This document shows, piece after piece, positions 9,292 through 18,202 of a stretch of DNA of 55,613 nt. Under the pieces are notes generated by a model that searched no databases, was not told the DNA's origin, and saw only the letters and a list, made by a program, of their open reading frames with translations. Positions within the stretch are counted from its first letter, which is position 1; each line of letters opens with the position of its first letter. The translations under genes and the position numbers were made by a program. Source of the DNA: an uncultured Sphingomonadaceae bacterium (GTDB taxonomy: Bacteria > Pseudomonadota > Alphaproteobacteria > Sphingomonadales > Sphingomonadaceae); assembly GCA_946479505.1 (NCBI GenBank), contig CAMLGC010000013.1, positions 1-55,613 on the forward strand. The letters run 5' to 3'.

Positions 9292-10050
9292 ATGGCAGCG
9301 ACGCGCATCTGGACGGCCGGGCTGGTGGTGATCGGCGATGAGATCCTCTCGGGCCGCACCCAGGATCGCAATGTCGGGCAGATCGCGACCTGGCTCAACG
9401 CACAAGGAATTCGGCTCGCCGAGGTGCGGATCGTCGGCGATCGTACCGAGGCGATCGTCGAGGCGGTCAATGCCCTGCGCGCCCGCAACGATTACCTGTT
9501 CACCACCGGCGGGATCGGGCCGACGCACGACGACATCACGGTGGATGCGATCGCCGAGGCGCTGCGCGTGCCGGTGGTCCACCACCCCGACGCACTCGCC
9601 ATCCTCGAACGCTATTACGAGACCCGCGGCGGGCTCAGCGAGCCGCGCAAGCGGATGGCGCGGGTGCCGCAAGGTGCCGAGCTGATCGAGAACCGCATGT
9701 CGGGCGCGCCGGGCATCCGCATCGGCACCCTGTTCGTGATGGCAGGCGTGCCGCACATCGCCGCGGGCATGCTCGACGCGTTGACCGGACGTCTCGAAGG
9801 CGGTGCGCCGCTCGTTGCCCGCACGATCGGGTGCTGGGTCGCCGAAAGCGACGTCGCCGATCTGCTGCGCGCGACCGAGCGGGAGCACGAGGGTGTCGCG
9901 GTCGGCAGCTACCCCTTTTTCCGCGAAGGCCGCGTCGGCGCCAATTTCGTCGTGCGCGCGACCGATGCGGCGTCGGTCGAGCGGTGCGCGCGCGATCTCG
10001 CCGCGGCGCTCGCGGCGGCCGGGTTCGCGCCGGTCGACGGCGGCATCTGA
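9292..10050 (+). CDS. CinA N-terminal / MoaB-like (molybdopterin-binding fold) protein
   Basis: 252 residues from the ATG at 9292; the upstream in-frame start would add residues unlike the family and overlap map. It begins TAGLVVIGDEILSGRTQDRN, the hallmark of CinA-type MoCF-biosynthesis domains, followed by the TTGGIGPTHDDIT loop (MoaB/MogA-like substrate loop). The C-terminal nicotinamide-nucleotide amidase domain of full-length CinA is absent, as in many alphaproteobacterial stand-alone versions. The actual substrate (ADP-ribose pyrophosphate-type or molybdopterin) cannot be decided from sequence. A PilZ gene follows after 55 bp. Confidence 0.88.
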   Translation: MAATRIWTAGLVVIGDEILSGRTQDRNVGQIATWLNAQGIRLAEVRIVGDRTEAIVEAVNALRARNDYLFTTGGIGPTHDDITVDAIAEALRVPVVHHPDALAILERYYETRGGLSEPRKRMARVPQGAELIENRMSGAPGIRIGTLFVMAGVPHIAAGMLDALTGRLEGGAPLVARTIGCWVAESDVADLLRATEREHEGVAVGSYPFFREGRVGANFVVRATDAASVERCARDLAAALAAAGFAPVDGGI

Positions 10051-10105
10051 GGTTTACGAACCGTTAATCGGTCGCGGATAGCGTAGCGTAAGGGCTCCAG
10101 GGGAT

Positions 10106-10444
10106 ATGAGCATGGGGGTGGAAGCGGCGATCGTCGAAGCAGGTGAGAAGCGCCGCGCGCGGCGTCGACGCACCAGCGCCAGCGTGGGTCTGCGCGAAAT
10201 GGGCGGGCAACGCGTCGAGACGCGGCTGCTCGACATCTCGCGCTACGGCTTCCGCGTCGCCGCCGAGCGGCTGACCCCGGACAGCTCGGTGTGGCTCAAG
10301 CTTGCCGATTGCGAACCGCAGCTCGCGCGGGTGGTGTGGAGCGACTCGCATGCCTCGGGGTGCGTCTTCGCCGAGCCGCTCGACCAGACGATCTATCGCA
10401 CCGCGCTTCGCACCGCCGGGATCGAGACGACGATCATCGCCTGA
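10106..10444 (+). CDS. PilZ-domain protein (predicted c-di-GMP receptor)
   Basis: 112 residues, essentially one PilZ domain. The c-di-GMP-binding signature is seen as an Arg cluster RRARRRRTS (residues 16-24) and the DISRYGFRV motif near residue 43, matching the RxxxR and D/NxSxxG consensus. It probably senses c-di-GMP in the cytoplasm and controls motility or surface matrix. The diguanylate cyclase at 29.8-30.9 kb and the curli locus of this window are plausible but unproven partners. It overlaps the convergent oxidase gene by 11 bp. Confidence 0.88.
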   Translation: MSMGVEAAIVEAGEKRRARRRRTSASVGLREMGGQRVETRLLDISRYGFRVAAERLTPDSSVWLKLADCEPQLARVVWSDSHASGCVFAEPLDQTIYRTALRTAGIETTIIA

Positions 10445-11597
10445 GCCGCTGCGCACCGGCCGCGCGAACGTCCGCGATCCTGGGATAGCCGTTGACCGCC
10501 ATCAGCAGGTCCGCCTCGGCCAGAATCGAGCGGATCACGTGGACCGCACCATCGGTGCCATCCAGCGCCAATCCATAGACGAACGGCCGCCCGACCCCCA
10601 CCGCCCGCGCGCCGAGCGCGAGCGCCTTCACCACATCGCTTCCCGATCGAACGCCCGAATCGAACAGCACCGGCGCGTCGTCCGCCGCCGCGACCACGCC
10701 CGCCAGCATGTCGATCGCAGCGATCCCGCCATTCGCCTGCCGCCCGCCATGGTTCGAGCAGAAGATCGCATCGGCGCCCGCGTCGATCGCCCGGCGCGCG
10801 TCGTCCGGGTGGCAGATGCCCTTGAGCACGATCGGCAGCGTGGTGAGCGAACGCAACCATTTCATATCGTCCCAGGTGAGCACGCGCCCGAAGGTTGCCG
10901 CCCAGGTCATTATGGCGGCGGCCGGGTCCTCCTCCGGCGGCTTGGCGAGCATCGACCGGAAGACCGGATCGGTGAAATAGTTCACGAGCACGTGCCCGCG
11001 AAGCTGCGGGAAGTTGCCCGCGTTGAGGTCGCGCGGGCGCCAGCCGGTCACCCAGGTATCGAGCGTGACGACGATCGCCTTGTATCCTGCCGCCTCCGCG
11101 CGGCCGACGAGGCTGGCGGCGAGCTCCTCGTTCTTCGGCGTGTAGATCTGGAAGAAACCCGGCGTATCGCCGAGCGCTTCGGCAACCCTCTCCATCGGGT
11201 CGTTGGCGAGCGTCGAGACCATCATCGGCACGCTCGTCGCGGCCGAGGCGCGGGCGGCGGCGAGATCGCCGTGGCCATCGGGCGTGCAGATGCCGGTAAC
11301 GCCGATCGGGCTGAGGAAGACGGGCGACGGGAGCGTCAATCCGAACAGCTCGATCGACAGGTCGCGCACGCGCGTGTCGACCATCATCCGCGGGACCATG
11401 CCCCAGTCGGCGAACGCGGCGATGTTGCGGCGCTGGGTGGACTCATCGCCGCAGCCGCCCTGGACGTAGTTAAGGACGTGCGGCGGCATCGCGGCCTCGG
11501 CGCGCGCTTCGAGCGTGGCGGCATCGACGGGCAGCTTGGGGAGCACCCCGCGCAGCCCGGCGGCGTAGAGTTCGTTCTGATAGTCGCCGTAGGCCAT
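10434..11597 (-). CDS. FMN-dependent 2-hydroxyacid oxidase/dehydrogenase (lactate 2-monooxygenase-like)
   Basis: 387 residues forming a full FMN-dependent TIM barrel of the LldD/glycolate oxidase family. Diagnostic segments are FLSPIGVTGI (FMN loop), FFQIYTPKN, VVTLDTWVTGWRPRDL, LKGICHPDDA with the active-site Lys, SNHGGRQ with the catalytic His and substrate Arg, and FDSGVRSGSDVVKALALGA for FMN phosphate. It oxidises an L-2-hydroxy acid such as lactate. GWRPRDL in place of the shorter loop resembles lactate 2-monooxygenases, but oxidase, dehydrogenase and monooxygenase activity cannot be separated here. A tRNA-Gly lies upstream. Confidence 0.88.
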   Translation of the reverse strand: MAYGDYQNELYAAGLRGVLPKLPVDAATLEARAEAAMPPHVLNYVQGGCGDESTQRRNIAAFADWGMVPRMMVDTRVRDLSIELFGLTLPSPVFLSPIGVTGICTPDGHGDLAAARASAATSVPMMVSTLANDPMERVAEALGDTPGFFQIYTPKNEELAASLVGRAEAAGYKAIVVTLDTWVTGWRPRDLNAGNFPQLRGHVLVNYFTDPVFRSMLAKPPEEDPAAAIMTWAATFGRVLTWDDMKWLRSLTTLPIVLKGICHPDDARRAIDAGADAIFCSNHGGRQANGGIAAIDMLAGVVAAADDAPVLFDSGVRSGSDVVKALALGARAVGVGRPFVYGLALDGTDGAVHVIRSILAEADLLMAVNGYPRIADVRAAGAQRLRR

Positions 11598-11716
11598 CAG
11601 GCGGTTCCTACCGGACCCGGCGCGGCAAAGCCGCGCCGTCGGTCGCCGCTTGAGCGGCGCTGGCCGAGGCCGCCGCTGACCGCGATTTTGGCTTCACCAA
11701 AATCTTGGCGGCGGCC

Positions 11717-11790
11717 TGGAGCGGGTGAAGGGAATCGAACCCTCGTCGTAAGCTTGGGAAGCTTCTGCTCTGCCATTGAGCTACACCCGC
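11717..11790 (-). tRNA. tRNA-Gly (anticodon CCC)
   Basis: Read on the minus strand, a 74-nt cloverleaf starts GCGGGTG and ends CACCCGC-T-CCA, with the CCA end encoded. The D-arm (GCTC..GAGC), the T-arm (GAGGG TTCGATT CCCTT) and the seven-base anticodon loop TTCCCAA around CCC are all present. The outer pair of the anticodon stem (27-43) is not Watson-Crick (G with A). CCC reads GGG glycine codons. Confidence 0.95.
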
Positions 11791-11856
11791 CCGCGGCGAG
11801 CGCGCGAATTGCCACGGCGATGGCGCGGCGGTCAACACAAATGCGCGACCGGCGGC

Positions 11857-12636
11857 TCATGCCTGCCGCGCCTTTTGCAGCGAGCCGGCGAGCCTGCGCG
11901 CGAGCGGGCGTGGCGAGAAGCGGATCGCGGAAGCCATCGCCTTGTTGAGCCCGCCCGAGACAGCGACCGCGCGGTTTGCGTCGAGCGCCTTGAGGCCGTC
12001 GCGGACGACGCGTTCGGGGGTGCTCGCGAAGCGGGCGAACAGGCGCGAGTCGCTCATGTCGGCGACATCGGCGAACTCGGTACGGGTCGGGCCGGGGCAG
12101 AGCGCGGTGACGCGGACATTGTGCGGCTTCACTTCCTCGTGAAGGCCTTCCGAGAAGGCGAGGACGAACGCCTTGGTCGCGTAATAGACGCTCATCCACG
12201 GGCCCGGCTGGAAGGCGGCGGTCGAGGCGACGTTGAGGATCGCGCCCTTCTTCGCGGCAATCATCGGGGGCAGGAAGGCGTGGCAGAGCGCCATCAGCGC
12301 GCGGCAGTTGAGGTCGATCATCCGGGCCTGCATCGCCGCGTCCAGCTCGACGAAGGCGCCGCGGGCGCCGAAGCCGGCGTTGTTGACGAGGATGTCGATC
12401 GAAAGCCCGCGCTCGGCCAGATCGGCGGTGAGGCGCGGGACGGCGTTCTTCCGGGACAGGTCGGCGACGATCGGTTCGGCGCGGATATCGTGACGGCGTC
12501 GGGCGAGGTCGGCGAGCTGCTCGAGCCGGTCGCCGCGGCGGGCGACGAGGACGAGGTCATGCCCGCGCGCGGCGAGCGCCAGCGCGAAATGGGTGCCCAG
12601 CCCCGCCGAGGCGCCGGTGACGAGCGCGGTCGGCAT
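11857..12636 (-). CDS. Short-chain dehydrogenase/reductase (SDR)
   Basis: 259 residues from the ATG at 12636, which has an AGGAGGGA ribosome site 5 bases upstream; the longer ORF lacks one. Classical SDR motifs occur in order: TGASAGLGTHFA (cofactor glycine loop), LVLVARRGDRL with a basic pair suggesting NADP(H), NNAGFG, the catalytic Ser in ASTAAF, and YYATK (YxxxK). The PGPTRTEF segment follows. It is an NAD(P)-dependent oxidoreductase of unknown substrate. It lies 50 bp downstream of the thiolase gene and may share its transcript, which would suggest acyl or lipid metabolism. Confidence 0.9.
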   Translation of the reverse strand: MPTALVTGASAGLGTHFALALAARGHDLVLVARRGDRLEQLADLARRRHDIRAEPIVADLSRKNAVPRLTADLAERGLSIDILVNNAGFGARGAFVELDAAMQARMIDLNCRALMALCHAFLPPMIAAKKGAILNVASTAAFQPGPWMSVYYATKAFVLAFSEGLHEEVKPHNVRVTALCPGPTRTEFADVADMSDSRLFARFASTPERVVRDGLKALDANRAVAVSGGLNKAMASAIRFSPRPLARRLAGSLQKARQA

Positions 12637-12686
12637 GCGTTCCCTCCTATTCGACCTACGCAGCTTTCGCCCGGCGCGGCCGCTTG

Positions 12687-13883
12687 TCAAACGATCTCGA
12701 ACAGCCCCGCCGCGCCCATGCCGCCGGCGGTACACATCGTGACGACCACCCAGCGCACACCGCGCTTCCTGCCCTCGATCAGCGCGTGGCCGACGAGGCG
12801 GCTGCCGGTCATCCCGAACGGGTGCCCGATCGCGATCGCGCCGCCGTTGACGTTGAATTTTTCGGGATCAATGCCGAGCGTGCCGCGGCAATGGAGGCAT
12901 TGGCTGGCGAAGGCTTCATTCAATTCCCACAGGCCGATGTCGGCGACCGAGAGGCCGGCGCGCTTCAGCAATTTGGGGACGGCGAAGACCGGGCCGATAC
13001 CCATTTCGTCGGGGGCGCAGCCGGCGACCTGGAAGCCGCGGTAGATGCCCAAAATGTCCTTGCCCTCGGCCTCGGCGGTGGCGCGGTCCATCAAAAGCTG
13101 GGCCGAGGCGCCGTCCGAGAGCTGGCTGGCATTGCCTGCGGTGATGTTGGTGCCGGGGCCGGTGAACTGCCCGCCCGGCCAGACGGTCTTGAGGCCGGCG
13201 AGCGTTTCGGCGGTGGTGCCGGGGCGGAGGCCTTCGTCCTGGGTGACGGTGACGGTCTCGGAGCCGGTGCGATTGCCCGCCTTGTCGAACAGCGCCTTTT
13301 CGACGGTTACGGCCACGATCTCCTCGACGAAGGCGCCGTTCGCAAGCCCGGCCTCTGCGCGCTGCTGGCTTTGGGCGCCGTAGGCGTCCTGCGCCTCCCG
13401 GCTGATATTGTAGCGGTCGGCGACGATCTCCGCGGTCTCGATCATCGGGATGTACGCGGTGGGCTCCTTGGCCGTGACGCTCTTGTTGGCGTAGCGCGGC
13501 GCATCCCTGGTGACGGTGGAGCTGATCGCCTCCATTCCGCCGGCGAGCGCGACGTCGATCTCGTCGCACATGATCGAGCGCGCGGCGAGCGCCACCGCGG
13601 TCAGACCCGATCCGCACTTTCGGTCGAGCGTGAAGGCAGGGACCGACTGGGGTAGCCCCGCCGCGAACACCGCCATGCGGCCGGCATTGCCGCCGGTGGT
13701 TCCCCATTGGTTGCCGACGCCCCAGAAGACGTCGTCGATGCGTGCGGGGTCTATCCGGGCGCGATCGACGACGGCGTTCATCACATGCGCGGCGAGGACG
13801 GGCGCCTCGGTATCGTTGAACGCGCCGCGATAGGCCTTGCCGATGCCGGTGCGGGCCGTGGCGACGATGGCGGCTTCGCGCAT
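12687..13883 (-). CDS. Acetyl-CoA C-acyltransferase (thiolase)
   Basis: 398 residues with the full thiolase fold. The acyl-accepting Cys90 lies in LDRKCGSG, His354 in AIAIGHPFG and the second catalytic Cys384 in [12 protein letters not shown]. The nucleophile motif has G after Cys where many thiolases have S, as in some degradative thiolases. It probably cleaves 3-ketoacyl-CoA in beta-oxidation, producing acetyl-CoA that the adjacent isocitrate lyase pathway would use. It could also run in the biosynthetic direction. It is first of a possible unit with the downstream SDR gene. Confidence 0.93.
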   Translation of the reverse strand: MREAAIVATARTGIGKAYRGAFNDTEAPVLAAHVMNAVVDRARIDPARIDDVFWGVGNQWGTTGGNAGRMAVFAAGLPQSVPAFTLDRKCGSGLTAVALAARSIMCDEIDVALAGGMEAISSTVTRDAPRYANKSVTAKEPTAYIPMIETAEIVADRYNISREAQDAYGAQSQQRAEAGLANGAFVEEIVAVTVEKALFDKAGNRTGSETVTVTQDEGLRPGTTAETLAGLKTVWPGGQFTGPGTNITAGNASQLSDGASAQLLMDRATAEAEGKDILGIYRGFQVAGCAPDEMGIGPVFAVPKLLKRAGLSVADIGLWELNEAFASQCLHCRGTLGIDPEKFNVNGGAIAIGHPFGMTGSRLVGHALIEGRKRGVRWVVVTMCTAGGMGAAGLFEIV

Positions 13884-13938
13884 GTCCTCTCCTGATTCGT
13901 GTGAGCGGTATGCAGCGTGCCGCGCTTCCCGCCGGGCT

Positions 13939-14097
13939 TCAAGTGAGGCGGCCGAGGCGGTGGTAGAGATTGCTGAACTTGGCTGAGCGCGGATCGTCGG
14001 CGATGCGCTTGACGTGCTCGGCGAGCGCCTCCTTGAGGAGGGTGAAGTCTTCGTTCGAGAAGACGGCGCGGGGGCGGGTGTCGGTGTGCATGGTCAT
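13939..14097 (-). CDS. Small conserved-looking protein (52 aa) downstream of aceA
   Basis: Read directly from the sequence: an ATG at 14097 with an AAGGAGA ribosome site, ending at TGA 13939. The product starts [18 protein letters not shown] and ends LYHRLGRLT. It is hydrophilic, with a probable amphipathic helix in the middle ([16 protein letters not shown]) and no signal or membrane span. The strong ribosome site, the 18-bp gap after the aceA stop and normal codon usage support a real gene co-transcribed with aceA. No function is assigned. Confidence 0.8.
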   Translation of the reverse strand: MTMHTDTRPRAVFSNEDFTLLKEALAEHVKRIADDPRSAKFSNLYHRLGRLT

Positions 14098-14115
14098 TCT
14101 CCTTATCCAAGAAGG

Positions 14116-15387
14116 TCACGCTGCTTTCGTGAATTGCGCGGCTTCGGTGGATTCACCGAGCGCTGTCGTGCTGCTGGCGCCGCCGGCCACGGCCTGGCCG
14201 ACGCGGTCGAAATAGCCGGTGCCGACCTCGCGCTGGTGACGGGTGGCGGTGTAGCCCGTGGCTTCGCTCGCGAACTCGGCCTGCTGGAGCTCGGAATAGG
14301 CGGCCATGCCGCGCTCGGCATAGCCGCGCGCCAGCTCGAACATGGCGTGGTTGAGGCTGTGGAAGCCCGCGAGCGTCACGAACTGGAAGCGATAGCCCAT
14401 CGCGGCGAGCTCGTGCTGGAAATGGCGAATCGTGTCGCGGTCGAGGTTCGCTTCCCAGTTGAAGCTCGGCGAGCAATTATAGGCGAGGAGCTTGTCGGGA
14501 TGCTGCTTGCGGATCGCCTCGGCGAAGCGGCGGGCGTCGGCGAGGTTGGGCCTGGAGGTCTCCCACCAGAGCAGATCGGCATGGGATGCGAAGGCGAGCC
14601 CGCGCTTGATGCAATGCTCGACGCCGGTGGCATGCTTCAGGCGGAAGAAGCCCTCGGGGGTGCGCTCGCCGGTGAGGAAGTCGCGGTCGCGCTCGTCGAT
14701 GTCGCTGGTGATGAGCTTCGCGCTTTCGGCGTCGGTGCGGGCGATCAGGACCGTGGGGACGCCCGAGACGTCGGCGGCGAGACGGGCGGCGTCGAGGTTG
14801 CGGATGTGCGCCTGGGTCGGGATGAGGACCTTGCCGCCGAGATGGCCGCATTTCTTCTCGGCGGCGAGTTGGTCCTCGAAATGGACCCCCGCGGCGCCGG
14901 CGGCGATATAGGCCTTCATGATCTCGAAGCAGTTGAGCGGGCCGCCGAAGCCGGCCTCGGCGTCGGCGACGATGGGGACGAACCAGTCGCGGGTGGCGCC
15001 GCCTTCGGCATGCTCGATCTGGTCGGCGCGCTGGAGGGTGGCGTTGATGCGGCGGCAGAGGTCCGGCCCGGCGCTGGCGGGATAGAGCGACTGATCGGGG
15101 TACATCGCGCTCGCATTGGCGTCGGCGGCGACCTGCCAGCCCGAGAGATAGATTGCCTTCAGACCGGCGCGGACCATCTGCATCGCCTGATTGCCCGAGA
15201 GCGCGCCCAAGGCGGCGACATGTTCGTCCGAGCGGAGCAGCTCCCACAATCGCGCCGCGCCGCGACGGGCAAGGCTGTGCTCGATCGCGACCGATCCGCG
15301 CAGCGCCGCGATGTCCTCGGGGGTGTAGGGGCGGGCAATGCCGGCGAAGCGGCCAGGCGGGGCGGGGACGAGGTCGTCGAAGGTCAT
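14116..15387 (-). CDS. aceA: Isocitrate lyase (glyoxylate shunt)
   Basis: 423 residues. It splits isocitrate into glyoxylate and succinate, letting cells grow on acetate, fatty acids or PHA-derived acetyl-CoA. The catalytic motif KKCGHLGGK carries Cys180. Other active-site segments are [10 protein letters not shown] near 82, the metal-site region [11 protein letters not shown] near 139 and [21 protein letters not shown] is the C-terminal active-site loop. Its promoter region is shared with the divergent ScfR/RamB-type regulator, and the 52-residue gene follows. No malate synthase gene is visible in the window. Confidence 0.98.
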   Translation of the reverse strand: MTFDDLVPAPPGRFAGIARPYTPEDIAALRGSVAIEHSLARRGAARLWELLRSDEHVAALGALSGNQAMQMVRAGLKAIYLSGWQVAADANASAMYPDQSLYPASAGPDLCRRINATLQRADQIEHAEGGATRDWFVPIVADAEAGFGGPLNCFEIMKAYIAAGAAGVHFEDQLAAEKKCGHLGGKVLIPTQAHIRNLDAARLAADVSGVPTVLIARTDAESAKLITSDIDERDRDFLTGERTPEGFFRLKHATGVEHCIKRGLAFASHADLLWWETSRPNLADARRFAEAIRKQHPDKLLAYNCSPSFNWEANLDRDTIRHFQHELAAMGYRFQFVTLAGFHSLNHAMFELARGYAERGMAAYSELQQAEFASEATGYTATRHQREVGTGYFDRVGQAVAGGASSTTALGESTEAAQFTKAA

Positions 15388-15426
15388 GTGTCAGCTCCGT
15401 TACAAAAGTGGTGTTCGGGCGCTGCT

Positions 15427-15440
15427 AACTTGACCAAGTT
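15427..15440. promoter_or_regulatory. Candidate operator upstream of aceA (14-bp inverted repeat)
   Basis: A perfect inverted repeat AACTTG-AC-CAAGTT lies 40 bp upstream of the aceA start codon within the 333-bp aceA/regulator intergenic region. A second possible element, TTTGCAA at 15633-15639, resembles the core of RamB sites known from Corynebacterium. Which protein binds either site is inference; the divergent ScfR/RamB-type regulator is the obvious candidate. Apart from these and the palindromic repeat at 15650-15710, the region shows no gene. Confidence 0.5.
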
Positions 15441-15649
15441 GACGATTGCGGAGGAGTGTTTTGTCCTGATTTCAACGTGCGGGTGTCATCGGCTTGGGCG
15501 CAGGTGGTGGTAATGCTGTAATGAATTGACAATGATTTGGGCGCGTGGGCATGATCTTTCGCATGGGTGGGACGTGGCAGAAACGAGGGGCGTAGGACAT
15601 GGGCGAAGACGTGCGGTCAAAACACCCGCGTATTTGCAATGAAGACTGT

Positions 15650-15710
15650 GTTCCCGCGGAGGCGGGAACCCAGGGTCCTTGTTCGGCTGGGCTCCCGCCT
15701 CCGCGGGAGC
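15650..15710. repeat. Double-hairpin repeat (second family) just before the ScfR-type regulator
   Basis: Two 20-base hairpins, GTTCCCGC-GGAG-GCGGGAAC (15650-15669) and GCTCCCGC-CTCC-GCGGGAGC (15691-15710), are near-inverted copies of each other separated by 21 bases. The element ends 10 bases before the regulator's ATG and supplies the only GGGAG that could act as its ribosome site. Its arm sequence differs from the CCCTCCCG family seen in rnr and glyS. Confidence 0.75.
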
Positions 15711-15720
15711 ACAACTGAAG

Positions 15721-17106
15721 ATGCCTGACCCCAAGCTCCTTGCAGGGCATGCGATCCGGCGGTTGCGGCGGCAGGCGGGGCTGACGCAGGCGGCGATGGC
15801 GGAGATGCTCGACATCTCGCCGAGCTATCTGACCTTGGTCGAGCGCAACCAGCGACCGATTTCCGCGACATTGCTGTTGCGGCTGGCGGAAAGGTTCGCG
15901 TTCGATCCGCGCGCGCTGGCGGCGGGCGAGCCGGGGGGCGGAGCCGATGCGCTGCGGCGGCGGCTCGCCGATCCGATGTTCGCCGATCTCGAAATCGATC
16001 GCGGCGAGATGCAGGAGTGGCTCGCGGGTGCGCCCGGCGGGGCGGAGGCGTTCGCGCGGGCGTATGACCGGATCGGGCAGGGGGCGGTGCCGGCGGGCGA
16101 GGGGCCGGATGCGATCGAGCTGGTGCGGCGCGAGATCGAGCGCTGGCGCAACCATTTCGCCGATCTCGATACGGCGGCCGAGGCGCTGGCCGACGAGCTG
16201 CGGCTGGGCGCGGGCGACCACTACGGCGCGGTCGCCGAGCGGCTACGGGTGAAGCACCAGCTTTCGATCCGCATCCTGCCCGCCGAGGTGATGCCGGGTC
16301 TGTTGCGGCGGCTCGATCTGCATGCGCGGCAGCTCCAATTGTCGGAGATGCTCGATTCGCCCGCGCGAACCTTCGCGGCGGCCTATCAGCTCGGGCAGAT
16401 CGAGGCGCGGGGCGAAATCGAGGCGCTCGTCAAGGGCGCGGGGTTCGCGAATGCTGCGGCGGAGAAGCTCTACCGGCGCCATCTCACGAGCACCTTCGCC
16501 GCGGCGGTGATGATGCCCTATGCGCGGTTCCTTCGCGCGTGCGAGGCAAGCGGCTACGACCTCGAACTGCTCCAGCGGCGGTTCGGCGCCGGGTTCGAGC
16601 AGGTCGCGCACCGGCTGACGACGCTGAGCCGCGTCGGCGCGCGCGGGCTTCCCTTCTTCATGATGCGCGTCGATCGTGCTGGGCAGGTTTCCAAACGCTA
16701 CGCGGGGGCGAGCGGGGCGCCGCTGGTCGAGGCGCCGGGGCGCTGCCCCTTGTGGCGGCTGCACCATGCGTTCGATCGGCCGGGGCGGCTGGCGGTGCAA
16801 CTCGTCGAGCTCGAAACGGGCGAGCGCTGGTTCACGATCGCGCGCACCGTGGTGCCGCAAGGGCGGCGCGTCGGCGGGATCGACGCGGATTTCTCGATCG
16901 GGCTCGGGGTGGAGGCGAGCCTCGCCGCGCCCTTGGCGGCGGCCCGGGGGATCGACCTCGTCGGCGAAGCGACTCCGATCGGTTTGGGCTGCCGCGCCTG
17001 CACCCGGCCCGATTGCCCGCAGCGCTCGGCCCCGCCCGCGGCCCGGGCACTGCTGCTCAACGAGCGCGAGCGGGGGGTGTCGGCGTTCAGCTTCGTCGGC
17101 GACTGA
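15721..17106 (+). CDS. ScfR/RamB-type short-chain fatty acyl regulator (XRE family)
   Basis: 461 residues. An XRE helix-turn-helix fills residues 5-60 (AIRRLRRQAGLTQAAMAEML, SPSYLTLVERNQRP), followed by a long domain of the ImmA/IrrE-DUF2083 type. Cysteines near the C-terminus (GLGCRACTRPDCPQR) match the conserved C-terminal motif of this regulator group. In Corynebacterium, RamB controls aceA and aceB in response to acyl-CoA metabolism, and the divergent aceA supports the same job here. The ATG at 15721 is preferred; a TTG at 15679 would start the protein inside the repeat. A 318-bp gene-free stretch follows. Confidence 0.88.
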   Translation: MPDPKLLAGHAIRRLRRQAGLTQAAMAEMLDISPSYLTLVERNQRPISATLLLRLAERFAFDPRALAAGEPGGGADALRRRLADPMFADLEIDRGEMQEWLAGAPGGAEAFARAYDRIGQGAVPAGEGPDAIELVRREIERWRNHFADLDTAAEALADELRLGAGDHYGAVAERLRVKHQLSIRILPAEVMPGLLRRLDLHARQLQLSEMLDSPARTFAAAYQLGQIEARGEIEALVKGAGFANAAAEKLYRRHLTSTFAAAVMMPYARFLRACEASGYDLELLQRRFGAGFEQVAHRLTTLSRVGARGLPFFMMRVDRAGQVSKRYAGASGAPLVEAPGRCPLWRLHHAFDRPGRLAVQLVELETGERWFTIARTVVPQGRRVGGIDADFSIGLGVEASLAAPLAAARGIDLVGEATPIGLGCRACTRPDCPQRSAPPAARALLLNERERGVSAFSFVGD

Positions 17107-17265
17107 GCCGCACATCCCGATCGACGGAGTTCACGCAGGCCGATGCGCTGCCGAGCCCCACGGTTTGACTTCGGCAGCGAGCGGCCCATATTGTTCATCA
17201 TGGCTGCACCGACCGAAATCTGCGGGCTCGCGCCCCATACGGGTAGCGGCACCGCACGAACCTGA

Positions 17266-17308
17266 GCCCTGAGCCGGCCTGTCGCTCGGCAGGCGATCGG
17301 CTCGGGGC
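17266..17308. terminator. Strong hairpin in the spacer downstream of the ScfR-type regulator
   Basis: An outer 11-bp stem (GCCCTGAGCCG with CGGCTCGGGGC, one G-T wobble) and an inner 5-bp stem (GCCTG / CAGGC) form a stable hairpin 160 bp after the regulator's stop. There is no T-run. The rest of 17107-17424 shows no convincing ORF, RNA or repeat. Confidence 0.45.
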
Positions 17309-17424
17309 ACTCAGCGGATCGGCGCCGACCGACGCCGTTCCATTCCGTAACCAACCAAGCGTCTCGCTGCGGCGATCACGGGTATTCCCGCGGTCGAAGC
17401 GCGCGGCGCGTATCGACAGGTGCC

Positions 17425-17652
17425 ATGATGTCAGACCGTTTCGTCGTCGAAGCCGACCGCCAAGTGGTCGGAATTGCCGTTCGGGTGAAGGGTGGATTCA
17501 GGTTCTTCACCTCGGACCGACGCTTCCGCGTGCTGGAATCGCGGACGTTCCCGAAGCTGAAGGCGATCATCCGTCGGGCGGGGGAGATCGCCCGCGCGCG
17601 CACGCGTCGCGCCACCGGCAACAGCGATGTCGCGGGGCGGCGGGGCGAATGA
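17425..17652 (+). CDS. Small basic protein of unknown function (75 aa)
   Basis: Begins MMSDRFVVEADRQVVGIAVR and contains a compact beta-type core (GIAVRVKGGFRFFTSDRRFRVL) followed by an Arg-rich helix (PKLKAIIRRAGEIARARTRR). No signal peptide or membrane span is seen. The core reads like a real folded domain and the Arg-rich tail could contact nucleic acid. The ribosome site is weak, so either of the first two ATGs could be used. It lies alone between the regulator and the convergent ICMT-like gene. Function unknown. Confidence 0.6.
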   Translation: MMSDRFVVEADRQVVGIAVRVKGGFRFFTSDRRFRVLESRTFPKLKAIIRRAGEIARARTRRATGNSDVAGRRGE

Positions 17653-17698
17653 TCGGCCGTCGCCCATGCCACAGGGAAAATGCCCCTTCTGCGTACAC

Positions 17699-18157
17699 TC
17701 AGAGCCAGCGCCGAACGCGGCGGCAATAATCGGAATAGGCCGCACCGAAGGTCGCGCGCAGATAGCGTTCCTCGCGCGCGATCACCTGGGTCCGGATCAC
17801 GATCACCGCGACCGCCGTCAGCGCGAGCGACAGCCAGCTTTCGAGAAGCAGCGACAGCCCGATCGCGATGATCGTCATCGCGAGATACATGGGGTTGCGC
17901 GTATGGGCGTAGAGCCCGGCATCGACGATCGCGCCGGTCGGCGTCCACGGCGCCGGGTTCTCGCCGCGCCGGAAGAAGAGACGCTGCGCGGCGGCGAGCA
18001 GCGCGACGCCCGCGAGCATCACCGCCGCACCGACGAGCCACGGCAACGCAAGGCGCGGCAGGGGCACGAAGCGCTCGATCAGCGGCCCGAGCAGCACGAA
18101 GCCGAGAAATACCAAGGGCGGCGGAAAGCCGACATCCGCATGCGCCTTCTCCGCCAT
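17699..18157 (-). CDS. Isoprenylcysteine carboxyl methyltransferase (ICMT)-family membrane protein
   Basis: 152 residues from the ATG at 18157. Four to five hydrophobic spans are followed by the family's C-terminal SAM-binding signature: GLYAHTRNPMYLAM near residue 85 and the EERYLRATFGAAYSDYCRRVRRW tail, read here in shortened form (EERYLRATFG, YSDYCRRV). The bacterial relatives are membrane methyltransferases of unknown small-molecule or lipid substrates, since bacteria lack prenylated CaaX proteins. It is followed upstream on the same strand by the EamA transporter gene, 45 bp away. Confidence 0.88.
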   Translation of the reverse strand: MAEKAHADVGFPPPLVFLGFVLLGPLIERFVPLPRLALPWLVGAAVMLAGVALLAAAQRLFFRRGENPAPWTPTGAIVDAGLYAHTRNPMYLAMTIIAIGLSLLLESWLSLALTAVAVIVIRTQVIAREERYLRATFGAAYSDYCRRVRRWL

Positions 18158-18202
18158 CACTCCGCTCCGCCCGTTCGCGGAACGGTATGCCGTTATCGGT
18201 GG

